This document shows, in pieces, positions 1 to 8,987 of a stretch of DNA of 64,000 nt. The DNA lies in assembly GCF_039621805.1 (NCBI RefSeq), contig NZ_CP155073.1, positions 124,001 through 188,000 of the forward strand, given 5' to 3'. The DNA comes from Paraburkholderia sp. PREW-6R (lineage in GTDB: Bacteria; Pseudomonadota; Gammaproteobacteria; Burkholderiales; Burkholderiaceae). A model generated the notes under the pieces. The model did not search any database and had not been told where the DNA came from. It saw only the letters and a program-made list of their open reading frames with translations. The position numbers and the translations under genes are program-made. The first letter of the stretch is position 1. The number at the start of each line of letters is the position of its first letter.

Positions 1-19
1 TAAGGCAAAAAACCGCGTG

Positions 20-54
20 CAAAAGAAAAAAGGCGCACGGAGCACCGTGCGCCT
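20..54 (-). terminator. Rho-independent terminator of dksA
   Basis: A perfect inverted repeat (GGCGCACGG, loop AGCA, CCGTGCGCC) at 32-53 is followed on the minus strand by TTTTTCTTTT. It lies just past the dksA stop. A second GC hairpin (GGCGCGG/CCGCGCC, 76-97) lies between the stop and the terminator. Confidence 0.85.
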
Positions 55-106
55 CTCGACGAAGCAGCGTATCTGGGCGCGGAGCCGAAGCCGCGCCGTC
101 TGGCGT

Positions 107-526
107 TCAGTCGCCGAACAGCTTCTGGCGCAATTCGCGGCGTTCCTGCGCTTCCAGCGACAGCGTGGCTGTGGGCCGGGCAAGCAGACGCGGAATGCCG
201 ATCGGCTCGCCGGTCTCTTCGCACCAGCCGTAATCGCCGGAATCGATCCGCGCGATCGACTGCTGCACTTTTTTCAGCAGCTTGCGTTCGCGGTCGCGCG
301 TGCGCAGTTCCAGCGCATGCTCTTCCTCGATCGTTGCGCGGTCGGCCGGGTCCGGCACGATTACCGTTTCGCGCAGGTTCTCGGTCGTCTGGCCGGCATT
401 GCGGAGAATGTCCGCCTGCAGCTGTTCGAGCTTGTTCTTGAAGAAGGCGAGCTGATCCTCATTCATGTAATCCTTGTCGCTCATCTTCAGGATTTCGGCT
501 TCGGTCAAGAGTCGTTTCGTCGTCAT
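107..526 (-). CDS. dksA: RNA polymerase-binding transcription factor DksA (cysteine-poor type)
   Basis: DksA enters the RNA polymerase secondary channel and, with ppGpp, adjusts promoter activity in the stringent response. The 139-residue product has the coiled-coil tip motif DPADRA at residues 59-64, with the two Asp and the Ala needed for activity, and the C-terminal globular domain ending in ARPTATLSLEAQERRE. Only one of the four zinc-ligand Cys positions of E. coli DksA remains: C102, with T105, S123 and A126 at the others. It should therefore fold without zinc, as described for DksA2-type proteins. The start is the ATG before TTKRLLTEAE; a longer in-frame reading adds 58 residues of low-complexity sequence and is unlikely. 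A terminator follows directly, so it is probably monocistronic or the last gene of its transcript. Confidence 0.95.
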   Translation of the reverse strand: MTTKRLLTEAEILKMSDKDYMNEDQLAFFKNKLEQLQADILRNAGQTTENLRETVIVPDPADRATIEEEHALELRTRDRERKLLKKVQQSIARIDSGDYGWCEETGEPIGIPRLLARPTATLSLEAQERRELRQKLFGD

Positions 527-1209
527 CTGGCTTGCTTCTTCAATGTGAGGCAGAACACTCGCGTGATGCCCGCACTTTCGTATTGCCCGCAAAGGCGCCT
601 CTGGACGCGGAGCGCGAGGGCGGGCACGGACGATAAACTGTCGTGACGCCGAAGCGCCTGGCGCCCACACGCCGAGCGTCGCAACGCCGGGCGTCGCCAC
701 GCCAATGCGGGGCCGAACTCCTCTGGAAACCGATTCTCAAATGCTCCTGAGGTATTGCTTGCCGGCAGCGCGCCTTTTTCAGGCGGGATCAGACGGCATT
801 GTCGGCGGGTTCCCCGGACTAGATTTTCCGGCGCCGTTTCAGGCCCGGCGCAGGATACGCGCTGACCGGGCAATTCTTTGTCATTCTCCAGTGGGCACGT
901 ATTGTAACTGAATCACAATCCGGCACCGCAAGTCATGAAAATCCCCGCGCGGTGCACCGATATCCCGAAAATATAACGCGCGCAGAACCAAAAAGCGATG
1001 GTCGTGCACGCATTAATACAGCAGGGTTTTCACGCGTTTTTCACACGCCCGACTTTTCAACCGCCTTGCAGCGGCAACCCGGCATTCACATGCGATTCAG
1101 CGCAGACGAATCAACGGCGTGCTGTGCAGGCGACGCTCGCTTCGAGCCCATCAGCACGGCGTGTGCCACGCATGAGGGGCCGAAGCGGCGGGGGAGGCGC
1201 TACCTCGCG
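527..1209. other. Intergenic region between dksA and the COG0523 gene
   Basis: No convincing gene is seen in these 683 bases. The region must hold the dksA promoter. A 19-bp imperfect palindrome (ATTGTAACTGAATCACAAT, 901-919) is the clearest regulatory-looking element; on the minus strand it contains TACAAT, a possible -10 for dksA. A 6-bp hairpin (CCTCGC/GCGAGG, 1203-1219) overlaps the stop of the upstream gene. Confidence 0.5.
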
Positions 1210-2310
1210 TCAGGCGAGGCAGGCGTCGAGACCGTCGGTGATCAAGTCTTTCGGCAGTTCGATGCCGATGAACACCATCTTGTTGGTTTTCTTCTCAGCG
1301 GGCTGCCATTTTGCGGCGAGGTCACTGCCCATCATCTGATGCACGCCCTGAAACACCACCTTGCGGTCCACGCCCTTCATGTACAGCACGCCCTTGTAGC
1401 GCAACAGGTGCTCGCCGTAAATCTGCAGAATGCCGCCGAGGAAATCTTCGAGCTTGTTCGGATCGAACGGACGATCGCTGCGATAGACGAACGACTTGAT
1501 CTTGTCGTCATGGTGCGCGTGATGGTGATGCGCATGATCGTGGCCTTCGTGCGCACACTGGCCGTGGTCGTGATCGCAATCCGCGTGATCGTGGCCGTGG
1601 TCATCGTGCGTATGGCCGTGTTCGTCATGCGCGTGGGCATGGCTGTGCGCATGCTCGTCCTCGACGAGGAAATCCGGGTCGATTTCCAGCTTCGAGTTCA
1701 GATTGAAGCCGCGCAGATCGAAAATTTCCTTGATATCCGCGTCGCCGAAATTCACGACCTTGATCGTGGCTTTCGGATTCATATGCAGCAGACGGTGGCG
1801 CAAATCGCCAATGTGCTTTTCGTCGACCAGATCGGCCTTGGTAATGAACAGTCGATCCGCGAACCCGACCTGGCGCTGTACGACCTCATGCTCGTCCAGC
1901 TGATGATTCGCGTGCTTCGCGTCCACCAGCGTGATGATCGCGTCGAGCAGGAATTCGCTCGCGATCTGGTCGTCCATGAAAAACGTCTGCGCAACCGGGC
2001 CCGGATTCGCGAGACCCGTTGTCTCGATCACGACACGGTCGAAATCCAGCTTGCCTTCCTGCTTCTGCGCCGCCAGATCGCCCAGCACGCGCGCCAGATC
2101 GCCGCGTATCGTGCAGCAGATGCAGCCGTTGCTCATCTGGATGATCTGTTCGCCCGTGTCCTGCACGAGGATGTCGTTGTCGATGTTTTCCTCGCCGAAC
2201 TCGTTCTCGATCACGGCGATCTTCATGCCGTGCTTTTCGCTCAGGATGCGCTTGAGCAGCGTGGTTTTGCCGCTGCCGAGAAAGCCGGTCAGGATGGTGA
2301 CTGGGATCAT
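1210..2310 (-). CDS. CobW/COG0523 family GTPase, putative zinc metallochaperone
   Basis: A G3E-family P-loop GTPase of the COG0523 group, whose members deliver metal (often zinc) to client proteins in the cytoplasm. Visible motifs are Walker A GFLGSGKT (residues 9-16), the metal-binding CICC motif (63-66), ETTGLANP near 96-103 and the base-specificity motif TKAD (157-160). A strikingly histidine-rich linker (about 220-268, with some Asp, Glu and two Cys) precedes the CobW C-terminal domain. The His-rich linker argues for zinc, nickel or cobalt handling rather than the B12-pathway CobW role; no cob genes are nearby. It lies upstream of a cysteine-poor dksA in the same orientation, a pairing reminiscent of zinc-limitation regulons, but no clear Zur box was found. 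The start is supported by AGGCGA upstream of ATG. Confidence 0.9.
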   Translation of the reverse strand: MIPVTILTGFLGSGKTTLLKRILSEKHGMKIAVIENEFGEENIDNDILVQDTGEQIIQMSNGCICCTIRGDLARVLGDLAAQKQEGKLDFDRVVIETTGLANPGPVAQTFFMDDQIASEFLLDAIITLVDAKHANHQLDEHEVVQRQVGFADRLFITKADLVDEKHIGDLRHRLLHMNPKATIKVVNFGDADIKEIFDLRGFNLNSKLEIDPDFLVEDEHAHSHAHAHDEHGHTHDDHGHDHADCDHDHGQCAHEGHDHAHHHHAHHDDKIKSFVYRSDRPFDPNKLEDFLGGILQIYGEHLLRYKGVLYMKGVDRKVVFQGVHQMMGSDLAAKWQPAEKKTNKMVFIGIELPKDLITDGLDACLA

Positions 2311-2511
2311 GTTGGTCGCCTGTAGGTACGTAAAACGATGCGTAATAGGGATGCCTGACGCAAGCGCAGGCGGGCGCGGCAGCCTTGCGGCGCGCAGCCC
2401 GGTCCAGGCGGATATTGAAACATATCTGTCAAGCCCGTGCTGACGCGACGGCTTCGACGCGACCCGCGCTTTGGCCGGAGACGCCGGAAATACGCCAAAA
2501 AATAAGGGCGA

Positions 2512-3714
2512 TCAGGCGATTTGCAACAGCAGGCCTTTCAGGTATTCACCTTCCGGGAACGCTGTGAGCAGCGGGTGATCGACGCCCGCGCCGAGCCGCT
2601 TGAGTATGCGCGCGTCGACGCGCGCGTCGGCCGCCGCGCCGGAGACGATCTTCTGGAACAGTTCGGCGTCGATCGCGCCGGAGCACGAGTACGTGAAGAG
2701 CAGGCCGCCCGGGCGCAACAGCTTCAGGCCGGTCAGATTGATGTCCTTATACGCGCGCGACGCGCGGTCCACATGCTCGCGAGACGGCGCGAATTTCGGC
2801 GGATCGAGCACCACCAGGTCGAAGCGCTCGCCTTCGTCGGCGAGACGGCGCAGCGTCTTGAACGCATCGGCGTCGAGCCATTGAGCGCGTTCGGCGTCGA
2901 AGCCGTTCGCCGCCACGTTCTGCTGCGCGATCGCCAGTGCATCACCGGACGAATCGATCGAGACCACGCGTTGTGCGCCGCCCTTGAGCGCCGCGAGCGA
3001 GAAGCCACCCGTGTAGCAGAAACAGTTCAGCACGTCGCGTCCCTGCGCAAGTTGCTGCACCAGCAGCCGGTTATCGCGCTGGTCGACATAAAAGCCGGTC
3101 TTGTGGCCGTTGCGCACGTCGACGTGATAGCGCACGCCGTTCTCGCTCGCGATCAACTCGTCCGACGGCGGTTCGCCCGCCAGCACGCCGGTGGTCTGTT
3201 CGAGGCCTTCTTTCTGACGGATCGATACGTCCGAGCGCTCGTAGACGTTCGGGCAGCCGGTCGCGCCGACCAGCGCCGCGACGATCGCCTCCTTCCACGC
3301 CTCGACGCCCGCGGCCATGAACTGGCAGACGATCTGGCTGCGCTGGCCTGCGTCCTCGGTGACGTAATAATCGACGATCAAGCCGGGCAGGCCGTCCGCC
3401 TCGCCGAAAACCAGCCGCGTTGCGCCGGTATCGTGGACCATCGTCTGGCGATGCGCGAGTGCGCGCTGCACGCGGCGCTTGAAGAACGCGTGGTCGATCG
3501 GCTCCGTCTCGTCGAAGCTCCACACACGTGCGCGGATCTGCGAATGCGGGCTGTAGGCGGCGCGCGCCAGAAAACGGCCGTCGTGCGCGCGCACCAGCAC
3601 GGTCGCGCCGGGCGCGGGATGGCCGTCGATGCGATCGATCGCATTGGCATACACCCACGGGTGGCGGCGCAGCAGCGATTTTTCTTTCGACGGTTTGAGC
3701 GTAACGGTATTCAT
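2512..3714 (-). CDS. rlmI: 23S rRNA (cytosine-C5)-methyltransferase RlmI-like
   Basis: Class I SAM-dependent methyltransferase of the RlmI family (COG1092), which makes m5C1962 in 23S rRNA. The 400-residue protein has the expected order: an N-terminal PUA domain (about 1-75, beginning NTVTLKPSKEKSLLRRHPWV), an EEHEA-type middle region, then the Rossmann methyltransferase domain with CYTGGFSLAALKGG (SAM loop), VVLDPPKF (motif IV) and TYSCSG (the catalytic Cys of m5C enzymes). The length matches the family. It sits in a minus-strand run with xerC and DUF484, but about 90 bases separate it from xerC, so coupling is uncertain. Confidence 0.92.
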   Translation of the reverse strand: MNTVTLKPSKEKSLLRRHPWVYANAIDRIDGHPAPGATVLVRAHDGRFLARAAYSPHSQIRARVWSFDETEPIDHAFFKRRVQRALAHRQTMVHDTGATRLVFGEADGLPGLIVDYYVTEDAGQRSQIVCQFMAAGVEAWKEAIVAALVGATGCPNVYERSDVSIRQKEGLEQTTGVLAGEPPSDELIASENGVRYHVDVRNGHKTGFYVDQRDNRLLVQQLAQGRDVLNCFCYTGGFSLAALKGGAQRVVSIDSSGDALAIAQQNVAANGFDAERAQWLDADAFKTLRRLADEGERFDLVVLDPPKFAPSREHVDRASRAYKDINLTGLKLLRPGGLLFTYSCSGAIDAELFQKIVSGAAADARVDARILKRLGAGVDHPLLTAFPEGEYLKGLLLQIA

Positions 3715-3803
3715 CGGGTGTCAGCAGAACAAGAGGCCGCGCGGTTCGCAAGTTGCGCGGCAGGTGAAGCGGAGGCGGAGACTTGCGCGCCGCCCTGGCG
3801 GCG

Positions 3804-4727
3804 TCAGTCGCGTTTTTTGGCGCGTGGGTGCGCCTGATCGTAGACGTGGGCGAGATGCTGGAAATCGAGCGCGGTATAGACCTGCGTTGCGGTAATGCTC
3901 GCGTGCCCGAGCAGTTCCTGCACCGCGCGCAGATCGCCGCTCGACTGCAGCAAGTGGGTGGCGAACGAATGCCGCAACACGTGCGGGTGCACGTTGGCCG
4001 GAATGCCTGCGACCAGCGCGGCGCGCTTTACCCGCTCGCGCACCACGTTCGGCGACATGCGCTTACCGCGCGCCGATACGAAGAGCGGATGCGGATCGCT
4101 CTTCACGAGTTGATCGCGCACCGCAAGCCAGGCGTTCAGCGCGTCGATCGCCTTGCTGCCGACCGGCACGACACGGCGCCGGTTGCCTTTGCCGAGCACT
4201 TCGACTTCGGCGGATTCGAGCTTGAGCCAGCCCGCCGAGCGGTAGCCGTCGGCGTCGGCGAAACGGACGTCGAGACCCACGAGTTCCGACAGACGCAGCC
4301 CCGACGAGTAGAACAGTTCGAGCATCGCGTGATCGCGCAAGCCTTCCGCCGATGCCGCCGGCGGGCTTTCCATGAGGCGCGTGGCGTCGTCGACGGAAAG
4401 GGCCTTGGGCAACGACTTGGGCTGCCTCGGCGCGCGCACGGTGGCGACGGGATTGGCGGGCAGATCGACACGACCCGCGAACCAGCGATAAAACGCGCGC
4501 CAGGCCGACAACCGGTGGCTGATGGAGCGTGCGGACAGGCCGCCGGCGTGCGCGCGCGAGACCGCGCCGCGAACGTCGACCGCTGTGAGGCTTTCGAGCG
4601 GCCGACCTTTGGCCAGCAACTTCAGTTGTTCCAGTTCATGCGTGTAGCCGCGCAGCGTGTGCGCCGACAGCCGCCGCTCGTGTTCGAGATTCGACAGATA
4701 GGCGGTAATCGGATCGGCTTGGGTCAC
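3804..4727 (-). CDS. xerC: Site-specific tyrosine recombinase XerC
   Basis: XerC acts with XerD at dif to resolve chromosome dimers. The 307-residue protein has the SAM-like N-terminal core-binding domain (about 1-100) and a catalytic domain with all expected residues: R145 in SSGLRLSEL, K180, H249 and R252 in HVLRH, H275 in LLGH, and the nucleophile Y284. The start is GTG, giving MTQADPITAY, and it lies 37 bases after the DUF484 gene, the same order seen in many proteobacteria (dapF-DUF484-xerC). This is the housekeeping recombinase, not a mobile-element integrase. Confidence 0.95.
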   Translation of the reverse strand: MTQADPITAYLSNLEHERRLSAHTLRGYTHELEQLKLLAKGRPLESLTAVDVRGAVSRAHAGGLSARSISHRLSAWRAFYRWFAGRVDLPANPVATVRAPRQPKSLPKALSVDDATRLMESPPAASAEGLRDHAMLELFYSSGLRLSELVGLDVRFADADGYRSAGWLKLESAEVEVLGKGNRRRVVPVGSKAIDALNAWLAVRDQLVKSDPHPLFVSARGKRMSPNVVRERVKRAALVAGIPANVHPHVLRHSFATHLLQSSGDLRAVQELLGHASITATQVYTALDFQHLAHVYDQAHPRAKKRD

Positions 4728-4764
4728 GGTGGCCTGGCGACGAAGGGGCGGTGGTAGTAGCCGC

Positions 4765-5499
4765 TCAGTGCGGCAGCAGACGGCTCAACGCCGCGCTGGC
4801 GAGCGCACCGATCTGCGTCAGGAAGTCGGTGGCCATGCCGTCGTGGAAGCGGCGCGGGTCGGGCGAGCCCATGACCAGCAAGCCGAATGTGGGCGCCTCT
4901 TCCTTGCCTTCGGGGTCGCGCAGCGCGAGCAGCGCGATGGACTCGGTGGCATGCGCGGCGGCTGGCGTCGCGGCGGCGCTGTCGTCCGCGGCCTGAGCGG
5001 ATTGAGCAGCGGGCGTCGCGGAAGACGCAAGCCACTGTGCCGCCTCGAAACCCGTATTGGCGCCGCAGTAAGGTGTGGTCAGGCTGTTGGCAAAAATGCG
5101 CACCTCCTCGCCGACGTGGCGCGCGAACTCGGCTTGCGCGTAGGGCTCGGCCACATCCCACACGCGCAGCGCGGCTTGCGGCACGTCGAAAACGTCGCGC
5201 AGGCCGTTCGCGATCGTGCGCGGCAATGCGTACGGGTCGCGCTCCGCCATCACGCGGATAGTCCAGCGGTTGAATTTCGACGCGATGCTGTCGTTCTCGT
5301 GCCCGTAGCGCAGCAGTTCGGCGAGCCGGCGTTCGAGCAGCTTGTTCTTGTCACGCAGCATTTCCATCTGCCGCTCCTGCAACGACACGGCGGCCTTGCC
5401 GTGCGGATTCGCCAGCCGGATCGTGGCGAGCATTTCCGCGTGGTCGGCGAAGAAGTCGGGGTTGGCAATCAGATAGTCGGCGACGTCGCGTTCGTTCAT
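4765..5499 (-). CDS. DUF484 family protein
   Basis: A 244-residue cytoplasmic protein of the DUF484 family, which folds like a GAF domain and is almost always encoded between dapF and xerC. The N-terminus (NERDVADYLIANPDFFADH) and the helical QERQMEMLRDKNKLLERRL segment (about 41-59) are family hallmarks. An Ala/Ser-rich insert (about 158-188) splits the GAF-like domain and looks like a disordered loop particular to this lineage. The biochemical role is unknown. Short spacing to xerC (37 bases) and dapF (79 bases) suggests a shared transcript. Confidence 0.9.
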   Translation of the reverse strand: MNERDVADYLIANPDFFADHAEMLATIRLANPHGKAAVSLQERQMEMLRDKNKLLERRLAELLRYGHENDSIASKFNRWTIRVMAERDPYALPRTIANGLRDVFDVPQAALRVWDVAEPYAQAEFARHVGEEVRIFANSLTTPYCGANTGFEAAQWLASSATPAAQSAQAADDSAAATPAAAHATESIALLALRDPEGKEEAPTFGLLVMGSPDPRRFHDGMATDFLTQIGALASAALSRLLPH

Positions 5500-5578
5500 G
5501 GTTTCGGCTTGTGAACTGCGCAGCGACGCTTTGGCGCGCTGCTGCGGTCAATGTTGGGTTGTCGGGCCGCTTGATCGG

Positions 5579-6442
5579 TCAATCGGCCAGTTCGATTTCG
5601 CCTTCGAAGACGGTCGCCGCAGGACCGGCCATCAGCAGCGGCTCGTTTGCCTTCGTGCTGTCCCACGTGATCGTAAGGGTGCCGCCGTGCGTGCGCACCT
5701 GCACCGGCGCGTCCAGCAGCCCGCGGCGAATGCCCGCGGCGACCGCTGCGCATGCGCCCGTGCCGCACGCCAGCGTCTCGCCGGCACCGCGCTCGTACAC
5801 GCGCAGTTTGACCTCGTTGCGCCCGACGATCTGCATGAAACCGGCATTCACCCGCTGCGGAAAACGCGCGTGCCGCTCGATCGCCGGACCCTCGACAAGT
5901 ACCGGAAAAGCCTCGACATCGTCGACGACCTGCACGGCGTGCGGATTGCCCATCGACACGACCGACACCCAGCGCGTCGTGCCGTTCACGTCGAGCGGCC
6001 AGAGCGTGTCCGCACCTTCGCGGCGGCCGGCAAGGCCCTTGGTTGCGAACGGCACACGCTCCGGGTCGAACACCGGCGTGCCCATGTCGACCAGCACTTC
6101 GCCGTTTTCCTGCATGGTCAGCGTGATGATGCCGTTCTGCACCTGGACGCGCACGCTGCGTTGGTCGGTCAGACCGCGATCGCGCACGAACTTGACGAAG
6201 CAGCGCGCGCCGTTGCCACAGTGCTCGACCTCGCCGCCGTCGCAGTTGAAAATCCGGTATCTGAAATCGACGCCGTCCACCGTTGGCTGTTCGACCAGCA
6301 GCAGTTGATCCGCGCCGACGCCAAAATGCCGGTCCGCGAGCGCGCGCACCTGCGTGGGCGTGAGGTCGACCGGCTGCGTGAAGCCGTCGAGCACGACGAA
6401 GTCATTGCCCGCGCCGTGCATTTTGGTGAATTTCAGTTTCAT
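5579..6442 (-). CDS. dapF: Diaminopimelate epimerase
   Basis: DapF converts LL- to meso-diaminopimelate in lysine and peptidoglycan synthesis. The two catalytic cysteines are visible: C75 in EHCGNGARC and C226 in ETLACGTGA. The N-terminal [19 protein letters not shown] is diagnostic, and the 287-residue length fits. The start taken is ATG; an in-frame GTG immediately before it would add one residue. No strong Shine-Dalgarno sequence precedes either start. Confidence 0.96.
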   Translation of the reverse strand: MKLKFTKMHGAGNDFVVLDGFTQPVDLTPTQVRALADRHFGVGADQLLLVEQPTVDGVDFRYRIFNCDGGEVEHCGNGARCFVKFVRDRGLTDQRSVRVQVQNGIITLTMQENGEVLVDMGTPVFDPERVPFATKGLAGRREGADTLWPLDVNGTTRWVSVVSMGNPHAVQVVDDVEAFPVLVEGPAIERHARFPQRVNAGFMQIVGRNEVKLRVYERGAGETLACGTGACAAVAAGIRRGLLDAPVQVRTHGGTLTITWDSTKANEPLLMAGPAATVFEGEIELAD

Positions 6443-6550
6443 CACGCTATTGTAAGTGACGCGCCCCGGGCTGCGCCTGGCGCCGTTTTATTTCGACGCT
6501 GTGGCGCTGGAATCATCGCAATCCGACAGGCCGGCGTCCGGTTGTTCAAT

Positions 6551-7435
6551 TCAATACACGCTCGGTACACCCGGCGGCCGGGTCTTGAAGCGCTTGTGCA
6601 CCCAGTAATACTGCTCGGGCATCAGCGGAATCTGCTCTTCGAGGAACGCGTTCATGCGCCGTGCGTCTGCGTCGTCGTCGCCGGTCGGGTAGTTCTCCCA
6701 CGGCTTGAACACCTTCAGCCGATAGCCCTTGTAGTTCGGCAACACCTCGCCAATGAACGGCACCACCTGCGCATGGCCCACCTTCGCGAGGCGTCCCACC
6801 GCGGTCAGCGTGCAGGTTGGCACGCCGAAGAACGGCACGAACGTGGAGTTGCGCGCGCCGTAGTCCATGTCGGCGCCAAGCATGACCGGCTTGCGTTCGC
6901 GCAGCCAGCGCAGCACGATGCGCGCACTGTCGGCGCGGCTTGCCATGTCCGCGCCGAAACGGGCGCGCGCCGCTTTGGCCACTTCCTCCAGTTCGGGATT
7001 CGACATCGGCTGGTACAGCGACCCGCATTGGCGCTTGAGCGAATAATTCAGGAAGATCGAACCTGCCTCGATCCCGACGAAGTGAAAGCCGAGGAACAGC
7101 GTGGGCGGCAGATTCGGATCGAGCAGATCGATTTCGCTGTCGACCTCGATCAGCTTTTCCAGCTTCTTCGCGGAGCCGAACCATTGCACGCTGCGCTCCA
7201 GGTAGCTGCGGATCGCGTGACGGAAATGCTTCTGCGCAACGTCTTCACGACGCTCGTCGCTCCATTCGGGAAAGCACAGCTTCAGGTTGGTATGCACGAT
7301 GCGCTTGCGGCGGCTCGGAATCTGATAGAGCAGCCAGCCGAGCCCATCACCCATGCGAGCGACCAGACCGTAGGGCAACAACGCAAAAAATTTGAGCAGC
7401 CCGATTGCGAGCCTCGCGCCAAAGCGGCTCAACAT
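6551..7435 (-). CDS. lpxL: Lipid A biosynthesis lauroyl acyltransferase (LpxL/HtrB family)
   Basis: Membrane-associated late acyltransferase that adds a secondary acyl chain to Kdo2-lipid A. The 294-residue product starts with a hydrophobic anchor (about 5-25) and carries the catalytic HX4E box (H118-E123 in GFHFVGIEAG), MLGADMDYG and FVPFFGVP, as in the LpxL/LpxM family. The start is fixed by a GGAGG Shine-Dalgarno seven bases upstream of ATG; a longer reading adds 29 non-conserved residues. It is divergent from metK. Sequence alone does not settle the acyl chain length or attachment site. Confidence 0.88.
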   Translation of the reverse strand: MLSRFGARLAIGLLKFFALLPYGLVARMGDGLGWLLYQIPSRRKRIVHTNLKLCFPEWSDERREDVAQKHFRHAIRSYLERSVQWFGSAKKLEKLIEVDSEIDLLDPNLPPTLFLGFHFVGIEAGSIFLNYSLKRQCGSLYQPMSNPELEEVAKAARARFGADMASRADSARIVLRWLRERKPVMLGADMDYGARNSTFVPFFGVPTCTLTAVGRLAKVGHAQVVPFIGEVLPNYKGYRLKVFKPWENYPTGDDDADARRMNAFLEEQIPLMPEQYYWVHKRFKTRPPGVPSVY

Positions 7436-7525
7436 GTGGCCTCCGCATGGCGGCGAAAAGGGCGTGGCGCATTGCATTTCCTGGAAGCGAAAAAATTGAC
7501 GTGATGCCGCACTCGTGGACACTCT

Positions 7526-7552
7526 GTGACAAACGAAGGAAGTCGCTATAAT
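7526..7552 (+). promoter_or_regulatory. Probable metK promoter
   Basis: A consensus -10 box TATAAT lies at 7547-7552, and GTGACA (five of six bases matching TTGACA) at 7526-7531, with a short 15-base spacer. Transcription would start near 7559, leaving a leader of about 170 bases before metK. Confidence 0.6.
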
Positions 7553-7558
7553 AAGGGC

Positions 7559-7727
7559 TTCGCCGAGTTAATAGACAACTTGCGGGGCGAAGCCAGAAGG
7601 TGCAGAGCACGTCTTCAAGACGTGAGATGTGCCCCACGGTCAGGTAATCCGCTAAAGCGTCGCCACTTCAAGCTCCGAAGCTGGCTACGTGAAACTCAAC
7701 CGTAACCAGTCAACAGGAGTCTGCAAC
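7559..7727 (+). promoter_or_regulatory. Folded 5' leader of metK
   Basis: The segment can fold. An outer stem GGGGC (7584-7588) pairs with GCCCC (7631-7635) and encloses a strong hairpin CACGTC/GACGTG (7608-7613 with 7619-7624). A further AGCT/AGCT hairpin lies near 7671-7682, and the metK ribosome site (CAGGAGT) follows. A cis-acting control element for SAM synthetase is plausible, but the segment does not obviously match the SAM or SAH riboswitch consensus sequences I know. Confidence 0.4.
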
Positions 7728-8918
7728 GTGGCAAACGACTATCTCTTCACCTCAGAATCCGTTTCCGAAGGCCATCCCGACAAAGTCGCGGACCAGATTT
7801 CGGACGCCATCCTCGACGCAATCCTCGCTCAAGACAAATACTCGCGTGTCGCGGCTGAAACGCTGTGCAACACGGGTCTCGTCGTGCTGGCCGGCGAAAT
7901 CACCACGACCGCCAACGTCGATTACATCCAGGTCGCGCGCAACACGATCAAGCGCATCGGCTACGACAATACGGACTACGGTATCGACTATCGCGGCTGC
8001 GCGGTGCTGGTGGCGTACGACAAGCAGTCGCCGGACATCGCGCAGGGCGTGGACCGCGCGCACGACAACAACCTCGATCAGGGCGCCGGCGACCAGGGCC
8101 TGATGTTCGGTTATGCGTGTGAAGAAACTCCGGAACTGATGCCGCTGCCGATCCACCTGTCGCACCGTCTCGTGGAGCGTCAGGCGAATCTGCGCCGTGA
8201 TGGCCGTCTGCCCTGGCTGCGTCCGGATGCGAAGTCACAGGTTACCGTGCGTTATGTCGACGGAAAGCCGCATGCAATCGACACCGTCGTGCTGTCCACG
8301 CAGCATTCGCCGGACATCTCGCTCGACTCGCTGCGCGAAGCCGTGATCGAAGAGGTCATCAAGCCGACGCTGCCGGCCGATCTCATCAAGGGCGACATCA
8401 AGTTTCTGGTGAACCCCACCGGCCGTTTCGTGATTGGCGGCCCGCAAGGCGACTGCGGGTTGACGGGCCGCAAGATCATCGTCGACACGTACGGCGGCGC
8501 GGCGCCGCACGGCGGTGGCGCGTTCTCGGGCAAGGACCCGTCGAAGGTGGACCGTTCGGCCGCCTACGCCGGCCGTTATGTTGCCAAGAACATCGTGGCC
8601 GCGGGACTGGCATCGCGCTGCCTGATCCAGGTGTCGTACGCTATCGGCGTGGCTCAACCCACTTCGGTGATGGTCAACACGTTCGGCACCGGCCGCGTGT
8701 CGGACGCGACCATTACGAAACTGGTTCAGGAGCACTTCGATCTGCGTCCGAAGGGCATCATCCAGATGCTCGATCTGCTGCGCCCGGTCTATGAAAAGAG
8801 CGCCGCATATGGCCACTTCGGCCGCGAAGAGCCGGAATTCACGTGGGAAGCCACGGACAAGGCATTGGCGCTTGCCGAAGCCGCCGGTACGGAACCGGTT
8901 GCCGCGCTGGCTGAGTAA
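7728..8918 (+). CDS. metK: S-adenosylmethionine synthetase
   Basis: MetK makes SAM from ATP and methionine. The 396-residue enzyme shows [20 protein letters not shown] (residues 5-24), the ATP-binding [12 protein letters not shown] motif, the [16 protein letters not shown] loop and the C-terminal GHFGR segment. The start is GTG, chosen because CAGGAGT lies nine bases upstream and homologues begin [10 protein letters not shown]; an upstream ATG would add 13 unconserved residues. It is preceded by its own promoter and folded leader and followed by a strong terminator, so it is monocistronic. Confidence 0.97.
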   Translation: MANDYLFTSESVSEGHPDKVADQISDAILDAILAQDKYSRVAAETLCNTGLVVLAGEITTTANVDYIQVARNTIKRIGYDNTDYGIDYRGCAVLVAYDKQSPDIAQGVDRAHDNNLDQGAGDQGLMFGYACEETPELMPLPIHLSHRLVERQANLRRDGRLPWLRPDAKSQVTVRYVDGKPHAIDTVVLSTQHSPDISLDSLREAVIEEVIKPTLPADLIKGDIKFLVNPTGRFVIGGPQGDCGLTGRKIIVDTYGGAAPHGGGAFSGKDPSKVDRSAAYAGRYVAKNIVAAGLASRCLIQVSYAIGVAQPTSVMVNTFGTGRVSDATITKLVQEHFDLRPKGIIQMLDLLRPVYEKSAAYGHFGREEPEFTWEATDKALALAEAAGTEPVAALAE

Positions 8919-8942
8919 GCGCAGCAGGCAGTCTGTTTTCGT

Positions 8943-8979
8943 AAAAAACCCCGCCGGCGCGAGCCGAGCGGGGTTTTTT
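8943..8979 (+). terminator. Terminator after metK
   Basis: AAAAAACCCCGC, a 13-base loop, then GCGGGGTTTTTT. With A and T tracts on both sides it can act in both directions and would also stop minus-strand transcription from the region to the right. Confidence 0.9.
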
Positions 8980-8987
8980 CGTGGTTG

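Noticed and set aside
952..2325. Long plus-strand open frame rich in Val/Arg
   Set aside because: It is the antisense shadow of the COG0523 gene, whose motifs (Walker A, CICC, His-rich linker) are unmistakable on the minus strand.
3804..4727. Tyrosine recombinase as a sign of a mobile element
   Set aside because: Context (dapF-DUF484-xerC) and length show it is the chromosomal dimer-resolution enzyme XerC.
5498..7504. 668-codon plus-strand open frame
   Set aside because: Lies opposite dapF and the acyltransferase gene; no protein family pattern. A typical GC-rich antisense open frame.
7559..7727. Known SAH or SAM riboswitch before metK
   Set aside because: The conserved sequence blocks I know for those classes are not visible, so only an unclassified structured leader is claimed.
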